This document shows positions 29,165 to 38,909 of a DNA stretch of 64,000 bases, one piece after another (positions within the stretch are counted from its first letter, which is position 1; every line of letters begins with the position of its first letter). This DNA is from Neisseria weixii. Its GTDB lineage: Bacteria; Pseudomonadota; Gammaproteobacteria; Burkholderiales; Neisseriaceae. The position numbers and the translations under genes are program-made. Where the stretch lies: NCBI RefSeq assembly GCF_002327085.1, contig NZ_CP023429.1, positions 620,001-684,000 on the forward strand, given 5' to 3'. Under the pieces are notes generated by a model. It was not told the origin of the DNA and did not search any database. It was given only the letters and a program-made list of their open reading frames with translations.

Positions 29165-30715
29165 ATGAATTACCGCTACAATAATTTTTACCAAATGCTG
29201 GTGTCGGCGAACCGCCAATCCGCCAAACAGACCGCTATTTTCAACGACGAAAAAAAAATCACTTACGGACAATTCAAGCAGCAGGTCGACGCGGTGGCCG
29301 CTTATCTGCAAAGCATTGATGTGAAGTTCGGCGATAAAGTGGCGCTGGCCGTATCGAATTCGCCCGAATTCATCGTGGCTTACTTTGCCGTTACGGCGTT
29401 GGGCGCGGTGGCTGTGCCGATGAATACGTTTTTGAAAAACGACGAATTTGCCTATATTCTCAATGATTGCGGTGCCAAGTTTCTATTTGCTTCAGACGGC
29501 CTGAAAGAAGTCAAAGGCTTGGAAGACAAAACCAAGCTGGAGAAAACCATTTGGATCGGCGATAAGCCGTTGGCCGATAAAAAACACGCCCATTTTGCGG
29601 CGGCTTTGTCGTTTCCGGAAAAGCCGGATTTAAGCCGTCAGCCGGCCATTGATGATTTGGCACACATTATCTATACGTCGGGCACCACCGGCCATCCGAA
29701 AGGTGCGCTGATTACCTATAAAAACCTGTTTTCCAACCTGCAAGACGTGGAGCAGGTGTTTCGGATTTCGCGCAAAGACCGCTTTGTCGTGTTCCTGCCG
29801 ATGTTCCACAGCTTCACGCTGACGGCGATGGTGCTGCTGCCGATTTACATGGCCTGCTCGATTATTTTGGTGAAATCGGTGTTTCCGTTTTCCAATGTGT
29901 TGAAACAGGTTTTGTTCAAACGCGCGACCATTTTCTTGGGTGTGCCGGCGATTTACACCGCAATGGGTAAGGCGAAGATTCCGTGGTATTTCCGCTGGTT
30001 CAACCGTGTGCGCCTGTTTGTCAGCGGCGGTGCGCCTTTGGCTGAACAAACGATTTTGGATTTCAAGGCCAAGTTCCCCAAAGCCAAGCTGATTGAAGGC
30101 TATGGTTTGAGCGAGTGTTCGCCGGTGGTCTCCGTCAACACCTTGGAGCAGCAAAAAGTCGGCAGTGTGGGCAAACCACTACCGGGTTACCAAGTCAAAG
30201 CGGTTGACGACGAATTGATGGAAGTAGAAAAAGGCGGCGTGGGCGAACTCATCGTCAAAAGCGATGCGGTGATGCAAGGCTATCTGAATATGCCGGGCGC
30301 GACCGACGAAGCGATTGTCAACGGTTGGCTGCGTACGGGTGATTTGGTGCAGATTGACGATGACGGCTTTATTTTCATTGTCGACCGCAAAAAAGATTTG
30401 ATTATTTCCAAAGGCCAAAACATTTATCCGCGCGAGATTGAAGAAGCGCTGTATAAAATGGACGCGGTGGAAGCGGCGGCGGTGATTGGCGTGAAAGACC
30501 AATATGCCGATGAAGAAATCGTCGCTTTTGTGCAGGTCAAAGACAACATGATGCTGGATGAAAAAGAAGTGCGCGCTTATTTGCGCAAAAATCTGGCGAA
30601 TTTTAAAGTGCCCAAGCACATTTATTTTAAAGACGGGCTGCCGAAAAACGCCACCGGAAAGGTGTTGAAACGCGTGTTGAAACAGCAGCTGAAAGAAGAG
30701 CAATCGGCCTCATAA
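29165..30715 (+). CDS. AMP-binding long-chain acyl-CoA synthetase
   Basis: A 516-residue adenylate-forming enzyme. Motif I is IIYTSGTTGHPKGALITYKN (near residue 175), followed by YGLSECSP, GWLRTGDL and DRKKDLIISKGQNIYPREIE, and the catalytic lysine in KNATGKVLKR. It most resembles FadD-type fatty acyl-CoA ligases, but the substrate is not certain. The chosen start (29165) directly precedes the family N-terminus; an open frame extends 16 codons upstream. A DUS encodes part of ASDGLKE near residue 116. Confidence 0.88.
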   Translation: MNYRYNNFYQMLVSANRQSAKQTAIFNDEKKITYGQFKQQVDAVAAYLQSIDVKFGDKVALAVSNSPEFIVAYFAVTALGAVAVPMNTFLKNDEFAYILNDCGAKFLFASDGLKEVKGLEDKTKLEKTIWIGDKPLADKKHAHFAAALSFPEKPDLSRQPAIDDLAHIIYTSGTTGHPKGALITYKNLFSNLQDVEQVFRISRKDRFVVFLPMFHSFTLTAMVLLPIYMACSIILVKSVFPFSNVLKQVLFKRATIFLGVPAIYTAMGKAKIPWYFRWFNRVRLFVSGGAPLAEQTILDFKAKFPKAKLIEGYGLSECSPVVSVNTLEQQKVGSVGKPLPGYQVKAVDDELMEVEKGGVGELIVKSDAVMQGYLNMPGATDEAIVNGWLRTGDLVQIDDDGFIFIVDRKKDLIISKGQNIYPREIEEALYKMDAVEAAAVIGVKDQYADEEIVAFVQVKDNMMLDEKEVRAYLRKNLANFKVPKHIYFKDGLPKNATGKVLKRVLKQQLKEEQSAS

Positions 30716-30769
30716 GGCCGTCTGAAAAGCGTGGTTGGCCAATCACGCTTTTATGCTATGGAATCCATC

Positions 30770-32313
30770 ATGACCCCGATTTTACACATCGAAAACCTCT
30801 ATGCTTCGTTCCCGGGCAAGCAGGTGTTGTACGACATCAACCTTACCGTGCAAGCCGGGCGAAAGCTGGCGGTTGTCGGCGAGAGCGGCAGCGGCAAAAC
30901 CGTGTTGGCGCAGGGGATGATGCGGCTGAATCCGGCGGTGTCGTTAACAGGCCGTCTGAAATTTGAAGACACGGATTTGTTGACGCTGCCTGAGCGCAGT
31001 CTGCAAAAGCTGCGCGGCCGCGACATCGGCATGGTGTTCCAAGAGCCGATGACGGCCTTAAACCCTGTGATGCGTGTGGGCAGGCAGATTGCCGAAGTAT
31101 TGATGCTGCATTTGGGCCTGACCGCCAAACAAGCATGGGCGCGCGCCGTCGGGCTTTTGTGTGAAACCGGCATTCGGCAGCCCGAAGAAAAAGCCCTTGC
31201 CTATCCGTTTCAATTATCGGGTGGGCAGCGGCAGCGGGCGATGATTGCGATGGCGGTGGCCGCGGAGCCGAAATTGCTGATTGCCGACGAACCGACCACT
31301 GCGCTGGATGTGGCGGTGCAGGCGCAAATTCTCGATTTGCTGTCGCGTTTGCAACAGGCACGCGGTATGACCTTGGTGTACATCAGCCACGATTTGAATT
31401 TGGTGCGCCGCTTTGCCGATGACGTGGTGGTGATGCAGCATGGCCGTATTGTCGAGCAAGGCAGCGTGGAAGACGTGTTCAGACGGCCTCAACACGAATA
31501 CACCAAGATGCTGCTCAATGCCGGCGCGGTGCGGCAGGCGGTGGATTTGCCGCAAAATCCTGCGACTGTGTTAGAAGGTGAAGCCATCAGCGTATCGGTA
31601 AAAGAGCAGGCCGGTTGGTTTAAAAAACGCCGCAAAATTCTGCTGCAACCCTTAGATTTTCATTTGAAAGCGGGTGAAACCTTGGGCATCATCGGCGAGA
31701 GCGGCAGCGGCAAAACCACCTTGGCCAAAGCGGTGATGAATTTGACGGATGCGGAAGGCCGTCTGCAAATCAACGGCCAAGCATGGCGGCCCGAATTACG
31801 CCGGGAAATCCAAATGGTGTTTCAAGACCCGTTCGGCGCATTCAATCCGCGTATGAATGTGTTCGACATCGTTGCCGAAGGCTTGCGCGTACACGAGCCG
31901 CAGTTGAGCCGCGAAGCCATGCGCGAGAGAGTAGCGGAAACCTTGCGCCAAGTCGGTTTGCCTGAAGACGTGATGACGCGTTATCCGCATGCGTTTTCCG
32001 GCGGCCAACGCCAACGGCTTGCCATTGCCCGCGCGATTATCGTGCGTCCGAAAATTTTGGTGCTGGACGAGCCGACCAGCGCGCTTGATGTACAATGGCA
32101 GCAACAGATTTTGGCTTTGCTGGCCGATTTGCAGCGTCAGCACGGCTTGAGCCTCATCATCATCAGCCATGATTTGGCGGTGATTCGCGCACTTTCGCAC
32201 CGCGTAATGGTGTTGAAAGACGGGCAGATTGTCGAAGAGGGGATTTGGATGCCGTGTTTGCAAATCCTCATGCCGCGTATACGCAAAATCTATTGTTGCA
32301 CGCAGGGGCTTGA
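30770..32313 (+). CDS. yejF: Peptide ABC transporter ATPase YejF, late frameshift
   Basis: About 514 residues with two fused ABC ATPase domains, each with GESGSGKT, LSGGQRQR or FSGGQRQR, and a Walker B ([21 protein letters not shown]), as in YejF/GsiA. At the G4 run 32239-32242 one base is missing; with it the end reads EEGDLDAVFANPHAAYTQNL then LLHAGA, the family C-terminus, stopping at 32313. Without it a foreign tail runs to 32329. DUS copies encode TGRLKFE and VFRRPQH. Confidence 0.9.
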
Positions 32314-32376
32314 AATTTTCCGCCATTAGCCCTATTCTGCCAATATACAAAAAACCTGAACTGAAAGGATAACACT

Positions 32377-32709
32377 ATGAGCAGCGAACTGATTGTACAC
32401 ACTACTGATGCCAACTTCGAACAAGACGTTTTAAAATCAGACGTGCCGGTATTGTTGGATTTCTGGGCATCATGGTGCGGCCCTTGCAAAATGATTGCCC
32501 CGATTTTGGACGATGTTGCCGCCGAATACCAAGGTAAAGTGAAAGTCGTGAAAATCAACATCGACGACAACCAAAATACCCCGAACCAATTCGGCGTGCG
32601 CGGTATCCCGACTTTGATGGTTTTCAAAGACGGTCAAAACGTGGCCACTAAAGTAGGTGCATTGGCAAAAGGCCAATTGACTGCATTCTTGGATGCGTCT
32701 ATCGCTTAA
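32377..32709 (+). CDS. trxA: Thioredoxin 1
   Basis: A 110-residue cytoplasmic thioredoxin with the active site ASWCGPCKM near residue 30, the cis-Pro segment [10 protein letters not shown] and the usual length. It reduces disulfides with electrons from thioredoxin reductase. GAAAGGATAA precedes the ATG. It ends at a strong inverted DUS. Confidence 0.98.
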   Translation: MSSELIVHTTDANFEQDVLKSDVPVLLDFWASWCGPCKMIAPILDDVAAEYQGKVKVVKINIDDNQNTPNQFGVRGIPTLMVFKDGQNVATKVGALAKGQLTAFLDASIA

Positions 32710-32724
32710 ATCTTTGAACGAATA

Positions 32725-32764
32725 AAAAAGGCCGTCTGAAACCTTGTGGTTTCAGACGGCCTTT
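32725..32764 (+). terminator. Inverted DUS terminator after trxA
   Basis: AAAAAGGCCGTCTGAAACC and GGTTTCAGACGGCCTTTT form an 18-bp stem with a 4-base loop and a short T run. Confidence 0.85.
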
Positions 32765-32802
32765 TGCTGCGGAAAAGATATAGGCAGAATGTTTAGACAA
32801 GT

Positions 32803-32945
32803 AAGATCTTTGCAAAATCTTCATTATTGGCACATTTCTTCGTTATGCGCTGCCCGAAAGCTTGCCTGTCTAAGTGATATGTCTGCGCTTTCTGTGCTGT
32901 TCTAACTTCGAACTGTGCCAATAATGAAGATTTTGCAAAGGTCTC
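32803..32945 (+). mobile_element. 143-bp MITE with AAGATCTTTGCAAAA/GGTCTC ends
   Basis: Left tip AAGATCTTTGCAAAATCTTC, right tip GAAGATTTTGCAAAGGTCTC, and the shared core GGCACATTTCTTCGTTATGC and GATATGTCTGCGCTTTCTG. The left tip has drifted by two bases from the others. Confidence 0.83.
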
Positions 32946-32947
32946 AC

Positions 32948-33275
32948 GCTGTCAGCAAACTGTGGAAAAGTAGGATTGGTCTTTGAAAGATAGACGAAAA
33001 ATCAAATTGATTGAAATTTAAGCGGCTTGGTGATATTAAGAACAAGGCCGTCTGAAACAGAAAACACACAGTTCACATCATCAAAGCTGTGCGCAGCCTG
33101 TGTATAAATTGCCTTTTTTATTGATAGATAAACGAAAAATAATGCTGCTTAAAATTTAAGCGAAGATTAAGCTTAATCACAGCACGACAAGCGAGAATTG
33201 TGTGCAGTCTGTTGATAACTCATCTATCTTTATGAAATCTAAACATAAAAATGTGTTGCTTAAAAATTGGGCAAA
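32948..33275 (+). repeat. Three imperfect repeats each led by a DnaA-box-like word
   Basis: About 85-base units start near 32948, 33088 and 33196. Each opens with a variant of the DnaA box TGTGGATAA: TGTGGAAAA at 32961, TGTGTATAA at 33099, TGTTGATAA at 33210, each one base off. Each continues through a GATAGA(T)AAACGAAAAAT-like block to TGCTTAAAATTTAAGCG or a relative. A DUS lies between the first two. The region has no gene. Whether it binds DnaA is a guess. Confidence 0.5.
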
Positions 33276-33341
33276 TGAGGGCAGCGGTTGCAGACGGCCT
33301 GCGCTATAATTTCATTATCGGTTGGCAAATAAAGGAACATC

Positions 33342-34660
33342 ATGCACACATTATCGGCAGAAGTGCGCTTGGCGCAGGCTAAAGCACGGTTACGTCGCAG
33401 CCGCCGCTGGGCAACCGGCCTGCTGCTGGCCGCTTGCGTGTTGTTTGTGCTGTCCACACTGTATCTCAAGCATTATCCTTGGTTGGCGTATGTGAAAGCC
33501 TTTTCCGAAGCAGCGATGGTCGGTGCGCTGGCCGATTGGTTTGCCGTAACTGCGTTGTTCAGACGGCCTTTGGGTCTGCCGATTCCGCATACCGCCATTT
33601 TGCCGCGCAATCAGGCCCGGATTGCCGATGAGTTGGGTCGGTTTATTGAAAACAATTTTTTGCAGGGCAAACCGATTGCGTTAAGGGTGTATCAGGCGCA
33701 GCCGAGTGATAAATTACTCAGTTGGCTGGCGGGCGAATCGGTGCGCAGCCAATGGTTGCCGTGGGTGGCCAAGCAGATTCCGCTGCTGTTGAACATCGCC
33801 AAGCCCGAGCAAGTGGCGCGCTTTTCCGGCATGATGTTGGCGCAGCAATACAATGGCGAGAAAATCGCCAAAACGATTTCAGACGGCCTGCTGCTGCTCA
33901 AAAAGCACGGCATGCACGAAACCTTGTATTACAGCTTATTGAAGCAATTGCGCCGCTGGCTGAAAATCCCGAAACGCGCGAAATGTTGGAGCAAAACCTG
34001 CGCGAATGGGCGGCCAAAATCGAAAGCGATGCACCGAGTACCTGGGATAAATTCAAAGCCGCGCTGAAATCAACAGTGGTAGAAAAAGTGGATGATTGGG
34101 CGGCTGCTAAGGCTTTGGATTGGGCAGACGGTTATTTGGCTGCTGCCATGCAAGGTGATGAAAATGCCATGCGCCGCCGCTTTGACGAGCAATACGATGC
34201 CATTATTGATCGGCTGCAGACTTCACGTTTGTGGCACCGCCGTTTAGAAGCCGCCAAAATGCAGATTGCCGGATCACCAGCCTTGCAAAACAGCTTGCAA
34301 AGTTTTTGGAAAGGGCTGCAAAAATGGGCAGAGGATGATGTGGCTAAAACTGATTCACTGTGCGCCGCGCAATTGCAAAAACTGCTTGATCATATGCTGT
34401 CGCAGGCGGAAGCCTATCCGCAGTTTATGCGCAGGGCGGATGTGCGCCTATCGCTGATGGTACGCGATTTCGTTATGCGTTATAAAGAGCAGGCGGCGCA
34501 ATTTGTGGCCGATAAAGTGAAAAGCTGGGACAGCGCGCAAATGGTTGAAAAACTCGAGCTCAGCGTCGGTAAGGATTTGCAGTATATCCGCATCAACGGC
34601 ACGCTGGTCGGTGGCTTGGTCGGGCTGGCGATTTATGTGGTGTCGCAATGGTTGGGGTAG
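33342..34660 (+). CDS. DUF445 membrane protein, one frameshift
   Basis: A 439-residue DUF445 (YjiN-like) protein. A membrane helix (ATGLLLAACVLFVLSTLYL) is followed by the diagnostic SEAAMVGALADWFAVTALFRRPLGLPIPHTAILPRNQ. A long helical region and a C-terminal hydrophobic hairpin (GTLVGGLVGLAIYVVSQWL) complete it. The frame is lost near 33935; one more base gives LIEAIAPLAENPETREML and joins the halves. The function of the family is not known. TATAAT at 33305 could be its -10. DUS sequence encodes LFRRPL and ISDGLLL. Confidence 0.88.
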
Positions 34661-34673
34661 CAAGATAAGTTTG

Positions 34674-34708
34674 AGGCCGTCTGAAAGATGAACGTTCAGA
34701 CGGCCTTT
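34674..34708 (+). terminator. Inverted DUS terminator after the DUF445 gene
   Basis: AGGCCGTCTGAAAG and TTCAGACGGCCTTTTC with a short loop. Confidence 0.8.
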
Positions 34709-35470
34709 TCATATTATTTATTTTCAAGCAAACAAAAAAGCCATTCAAGCATGAAATTGCGTTTATTTAAAATATTTTCATGGTTTATTGATTAAATTAT
34801 TTTGATGAATCATTTATTTAGAAATTTTCAAATGGCCAAATAAGGTTTGGCGACAGTAGCTGTTTATTTTTATCTTGATTGTAAATGGCTATTAAAAGTG
34901 ACAAATTCTGTCATGTGCCAAAAAAAGAACATCATACCTGCCGAGAATCAAAAAAAGATGACAAAAAAAAGCATATTGCCGTGATTGGATACTATTAGGC
35001 GATATGTATATTTAATGATTTATGCATGTTTTTTTTATATATTTTTATTTTTAAAATATATAGTTATATATTTATTGGGCGGGATTTAAATTTTTGGCAT
35101 GCACTTTGCTTGATAGACAGTAAGAAACAAAACGGTGCGCAAGAAAATAACGGCAATCTGTTGGGTTTCTTCATGAAAAAAGCAAACATATTACGCGGAA
35201 ATCATCAAACGGAAAACCGTTGCGATACTCAGCAATAAAATTGCGGGAAAACGTCATCACTATCTTCGGATGGTGATGACATCTTACAGAATAAAAAAGT
35301 AACACGAATCTTGCCCAATCAAAACAACAACAGGATTTAAAAAATCCGATTATCTCCCTAAAACTTATTACGGAAAACGCAAAGGCCGTCTGAAAAGCTG
35401 GTAATGAAGCCTGTATCCCGCCCGCTTGAAAGACGGCCACTTTTTTATCTTGTTTTGAACAAAACGAATA
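34709..35470. other. AT-rich gap without a convincing gene
   Basis: About 760 bases of very low GC, including long A and T runs near 34915-35070. Short open frames here have no start signal, no family match and biased composition (one reads as Phe/Ile/Tyr-rich), so I do not call them. One DUS (AAGGCCGTCTGAA) is at about 35383. No RNA gene is recognised. Confidence 0.6.
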
Positions 35471-35506
35471 CAAAAAAGCCCTGTTGACAATCAACAGGGC
35501 TTTTTT
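35471..35506. terminator. Intrinsic terminator of ackA
   Basis: AAAAAAGCCCTGTTGA and TCAACAGGGCTTTTTT form a perfect stem with a 2-3-base loop and T tracts on both sides. It lies 11 bases past the ackA stop on the minus strand and is not DUS based. Confidence 0.9.
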
Positions 35507-35516
35507 AACGGTTGGA

Positions 35517-36713
35517 TTACAGACCGCTCAAGCGTGCGGTGTCGTGTGCAATCATCAACTCTTCGTTGGTTGGAATCACCACGGCAACGGCTTTGCTGTC
35601 GGCAGTGGTAATCACGCCGGCATTGCCGAAGCGGGCAGCCAAGTTGGCGTCTTGATCGACATTCAGACCCAAGAAGCCCAAGTAGCCCAACACTTTGCTG
35701 CGGATCAGGTCGGAGTTTTCGCCGATACCGCCGGTGAAGGCCAATACGTCCAAACCACCGGCGGCTACTGCCATGCCGGCAACGTATTTCGCCAAGCGGT
35801 AGCAGAACACTTCCAGCGCCAATACTGCGCCGGAGTGACCCTTGGCCGCCTCTTCTTCGATGGCGCGGCAGTCGCTTGACAATTCAGACAAGCCCAGCAA
35901 GCCTGATTTTTTGTTCAGCATGTCGGTCACTTGCGCGATGGTCATATTGGCGTTTTCAGCCAAGAAACCGAATACCGCAGGGTCAACGTCGCCCGAGCGC
36001 GTACCCATTACCAATCCTTCCAGCGGAGTCAAACCCATGCTGGTGTCTTGGCATACGCCGTTGGCGATGGCGGCAATTGATGCCCCGTTACCCAAGTGGG
36101 CAATTACCATGCGCAAATCGTTTTTGTCTTTGCCCAAGAAACGGGCAGCTTCGTCAGCTACATAGCGGTAGCTGGTGCCGTGGAAACCGTAGCGGCGCAG
36201 GCCGTATTTGCTGTACAACTCACGCGGTACGGCATACATATAAGCGCGTTCCGGCATGGTTTGGTGGAACGCGGTGTCGAATACGGCTACGTTTGGCAGG
36301 CCTTTGAAAATGTTTTGGGCAGCACGCACGCCCAACAGGTTGGCAGGGTTGTGCAACGGCGCCAACGGAATGCATTTTTCGATACCGGCAATCACGTCTT
36401 CGGTAATCAAGGTTGATTCGCTGTATGCTTCACCCCCGCTCACGATGCGGTGGCCGATGGCGGCGATCTGGCTGTCGAAGCCGTGTGATTTCAATTCTTC
36501 CATCAAGGCTTCAACTGCGCCGGTGTGGTTCGGACCGGCAGTCAATTCAACTTTGTGTTTTTCGCCGTTGAATTTGAAGGTAATGTAGGCATCGGGTAAG
36601 CCCAGTTTTTCTGCCAGGCAGCTCAACAACACGTCGCCGCTGTCGTTATCTAAAACAGCACCTTTTAATGATGAACTGCCGCAGTTTAAAACCAAAATCA
36701 ATTTTTGAGACAT
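35517..36713 (-). CDS. ackA: Acetate kinase
   Basis: A 398-residue acetate kinase. LILVLNCGSSSLKGAVLD at the start, FDTAFHQTMPERAYMYAVP, RRYGFHGTSYRYV and HLGNGASIAAI, and FTGGIGENSDLIRSKV are the conserved ASKHA blocks. It interconverts acetate and acetyl phosphate with ATP. ATG at 36713 is preceded by AGGAGCC; the frame is open another 30 codons upstream but that part has no conservation and crosses DUS sequence. Pta is not adjacent. Confidence 0.97.
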   Translation of the reverse strand: MSQKLILVLNCGSSSLKGAVLDNDSGDVLLSCLAEKLGLPDAYITFKFNGEKHKVELTAGPNHTGAVEALMEELKSHGFDSQIAAIGHRIVSGGEAYSESTLITEDVIAGIEKCIPLAPLHNPANLLGVRAAQNIFKGLPNVAVFDTAFHQTMPERAYMYAVPRELYSKYGLRRYGFHGTSYRYVADEAARFLGKDKNDLRMVIAHLGNGASIAAIANGVCQDTSMGLTPLEGLVMGTRSGDVDPAVFGFLAENANMTIAQVTDMLNKKSGLLGLSELSSDCRAIEEEAAKGHSGAVLALEVFCYRLAKYVAGMAVAAGGLDVLAFTGGIGENSDLIRSKVLGYLGFLGLNVDQDANLAARFGNAGVITTADSKAVAVVIPTNEELMIAHDTARLSGL

Positions 36714-36974
36714 CTGTAGGCTCCTAAAGGTTTTCAGACGGTCTGTGGTATGATTGCCAAAACGCGGGAGAGCCGTCTGAAACAGGTTAATAAAAACATT
36801 CAAAGGCTAGTCTATTCGATATAAAAAGTCAATGCCGCAGGCCGACTATGTTGATATGCTCTATTTATTTCAAGCATTGGTCACGGCAAACTGCTGCACA
36901 CAAAAAGATGCTAAGATAGAAACCGCCTGAAAGCCAAAAGCAGAGGGCATTGATCTGCCGTTCAGACGGCCTTT

Positions 36975-37006
36975 TATATGATTTATTTAATATATGATTT
37001 ATTTAA
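36975..37006 (+). repeat. 16-bp tandem duplication
   Basis: TATATGATTTATTTAA occurs twice in a row directly upstream of the hypothetical gene at 37017, just after a DUS core. The copy ends 10 bases before the ATG, so a change in copy number would alter its promoter or leader. Confidence 0.85.
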
Positions 37007-37016
37007 AGACAAAACC

Positions 37017-37334
37017 ATGCATTATTTCAGTATTCATACCCAACAAGGCGAGCATTTGGGCTTTTTCATCATGCTGGCCGATGACGAATCCGAAACCCAG
37101 CCGCAAAGCGGACAGTTTGCCGTCAAACTCCACAGCGAAGAAACGCCCGGAGACCAAGCGGCGGTGATGGCGTTGCAGCCTTGGCAGGATGTGGCTGAGC
37201 CATTGCTTTGGCGCGTGGAAAAAGACCGCGTCGAACTCTTTGCCGGTGACACCAATATCGGCGCCATCCGCAACGAATACCTGACCTTATCCGGCCAAAT
37301 GCTGGTTTTAAACGATTTGACAGGAATGATGTAA
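37017..37334 (+). CDS. Conserved hypothetical protein upstream of ccoS
   Basis: A 105-residue soluble protein starting MHYFSIHTQQGEHLGFFIML. It has a beta-rich look with EEPL-like acidic segments (ADDESETQPQSGQF) and ends NDLTGMM. I do not recognise a family. The stop TAA overlaps the ATG of ccoS, so the two are coupled. No signal peptide. Confidence 0.75.
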   Translation: MHYFSIHTQQGEHLGFFIMLADDESETQPQSGQFAVKLHSEETPGDQAAVMALQPWQDVAEPLLWRVEKDRVELFAGDTNIGAIRNEYLTLSGQMLVLNDLTGMM

Positions 37335-37524
37335 TGGAAAGTATGTATCTTTTGGTGCCGCTGAGTATTATTTTGGCCTTTATCATCGGCTTTTTTTCTG
37401 GTGGTCGGGCAAACACGGCCAGTTCGACGATTTGGAGGGACCGGCCTACCGCATCCTGATGGACGACGATTCCACCGACAAACTGCTTGACAAAGAAGAT
37501 TCAGCCGAAGACGAAGCCAAATGA
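37334..37524 (+). CDS. ccoS: Cbb3-type cytochrome oxidase assembly protein CcoS, frameshifted
   Basis: A 63-residue protein with one membrane helix (MYLLVPLSIILAFIIGF) followed by FFWWSGKHGQFDDLEGPAYR and ILMDDDS, the CcoS signature. At the T7 run 37391-37397 one T is missing, which hides the gene from a simple scan. CcoS is needed to mature cbb3 oxidase with the copper ATPase CcoI; no oxidase subunits are nearby. Its stop (ATGA) overlaps the start of the MFS gene. Confidence 0.85.
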
Positions 37525-38819
37525 GCATCAAAAAAGATTATCTCGATTTCAAAACCAGCCGCCGTTTCTTGCCTTTGTTCGGCACGCAGTTTCTCGGTGC
37601 GTTTAACGACAATGTGTTTAAAACGGCGCTGTTTGTGATGATCAGCTTCTACGGTTTGGGCGGCAACGAATGGATTCCGGCCAGCCAAATGCTGAATCTG
37701 GGCGCGTTGCTGTTTATCCTGCCGTATTTCCTGTTTTCCGCTTTATCCGGCCAACTGAGCAACCGTTTTGATAAAGCCGTGCTGGCACGTTGGATTAAAG
37801 TGTTGGAAATCATCGTGATGGCCGTGGCGGCGTATGGTTTTTACATTCAATCTGCGCCGCTGTTGCTGTTCTGCCTGTTCTGCATGGGCACGCAATCGAC
37901 CTTGTTCGGCCCGTTGAAGTATGCCATTTTGCCCGATTATTTGAATGATAAAGAGTTAATGATGGGCAACAGCCTGATTGAGTCGGGCACGTTTATCGCC
38001 ATTTTGTTCGGGCAGATTTTGGGCACATCTTTGGCCGGTGTTCCGCCGCACATGGTCGGCATGGTGGTGATGGCGGTGGCGGTTTGCGGTACTTTGGCCA
38101 GCCTGTTTATGCCGTCTGTACCCGCCAAGGATCCGGATACCAAGATCGAACTCAACATCATCAAAGGCACGATGGGTTTAATGCGCGAAACCGTGTCTCA
38201 TAAACCTGTGTTCACCGCCATTATCGGCATTTCGTGGTTTTGGTTTGTCGGCTCGGTTTATACTACCCAATTGCCGACTTTTACCCAAATCCATCTGGGT
38301 GGCAACGATAATGTGTTTAACCTGATGCTGGCACTGTTTTCCATCGGTATCGCCATCGGCTCGGTATTGTGTGCCAAACTCAGCCACGAACATTTGCGCT
38401 TGGGGCTGGTAACTGTCGGCGCCATCGGCCTGACCGCCAGCGGTTTGCTGTTGGTGTGGCTCACGCACGGCCAACGTTTTGCTGAACTCAGCGGTATTAT
38501 GTGGTTTTTATCGCAAGCCAATGCTTATCCTGTGATGTTGGCCATGACGGCCATCGGATTTTTCGGCGGCTTTTTCTCTGTGCCGCTTTACACATGGCTT
38601 CAGACGGCCTCCAGCGAAACCTTCCGCGCGCATGCCGTGGCGGCCAACAATATTGTTAACGGTATTTTTATGGTGACGGCGGCGATTATCAGCGCGGTAT
38701 TGCTGATGTTGTTTGAAAGCATTACCTTGCTGTATTTGATTGTGGCACTGGGTAATATGCTTTTGCTTGTTTATCTGATTAAACGCGAACCGCGTTTCAT
38801 TTTGAAGAAAAACCGTTGA
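37521..38819 (+). CDS. MFS transporter, LplT-like
   Basis: A 432-residue, roughly 12-helix major facilitator. RFLPLFGTQFLGAFNDNVFK at the N-terminus and GTQSTLFGPLKYAILPDYL are typical of the LplT (lysophospholipid importer) group, in some bacteria fused to acyltransferase and acyl-ACP synthetase domains that are absent here. The substrate is thus inferred. A DUS encodes LQTASSE near residue 361. Start overlaps ccoS. Confidence 0.85.
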   Translation: MSIKKDYLDFKTSRRFLPLFGTQFLGAFNDNVFKTALFVMISFYGLGGNEWIPASQMLNLGALLFILPYFLFSALSGQLSNRFDKAVLARWIKVLEIIVMAVAAYGFYIQSAPLLLFCLFCMGTQSTLFGPLKYAILPDYLNDKELMMGNSLIESGTFIAILFGQILGTSLAGVPPHMVGMVVMAVAVCGTLASLFMPSVPAKDPDTKIELNIIKGTMGLMRETVSHKPVFTAIIGISWFWFVGSVYTTQLPTFTQIHLGGNDNVFNLMLALFSIGIAIGSVLCAKLSHEHLRLGLVTVGAIGLTASGLLLVWLTHGQRFAELSGIMWFLSQANAYPVMLAMTAIGFFGGFFSVPLYTWLQTASSETFRAHAVAANNIVNGIFMVTAAIISAVLLMLFESITLLYLIVALGNMLLLVYLIKREPRFILKKNR

Positions 38820-38909
38820 TAAATAACCTGAAAGGCCGTTTGAAAATTCGGACGGTCTTTCTCGTTTATCTGTATAATAAACGCTTATTTCAACCTGATT
38901 TTCAAGCGC

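Noticed and set aside
35026..35494. Small open frames in the AT-rich gap before ackA
   Set aside because: Biased composition, no start signal, no family; one overlaps the ackA terminator.
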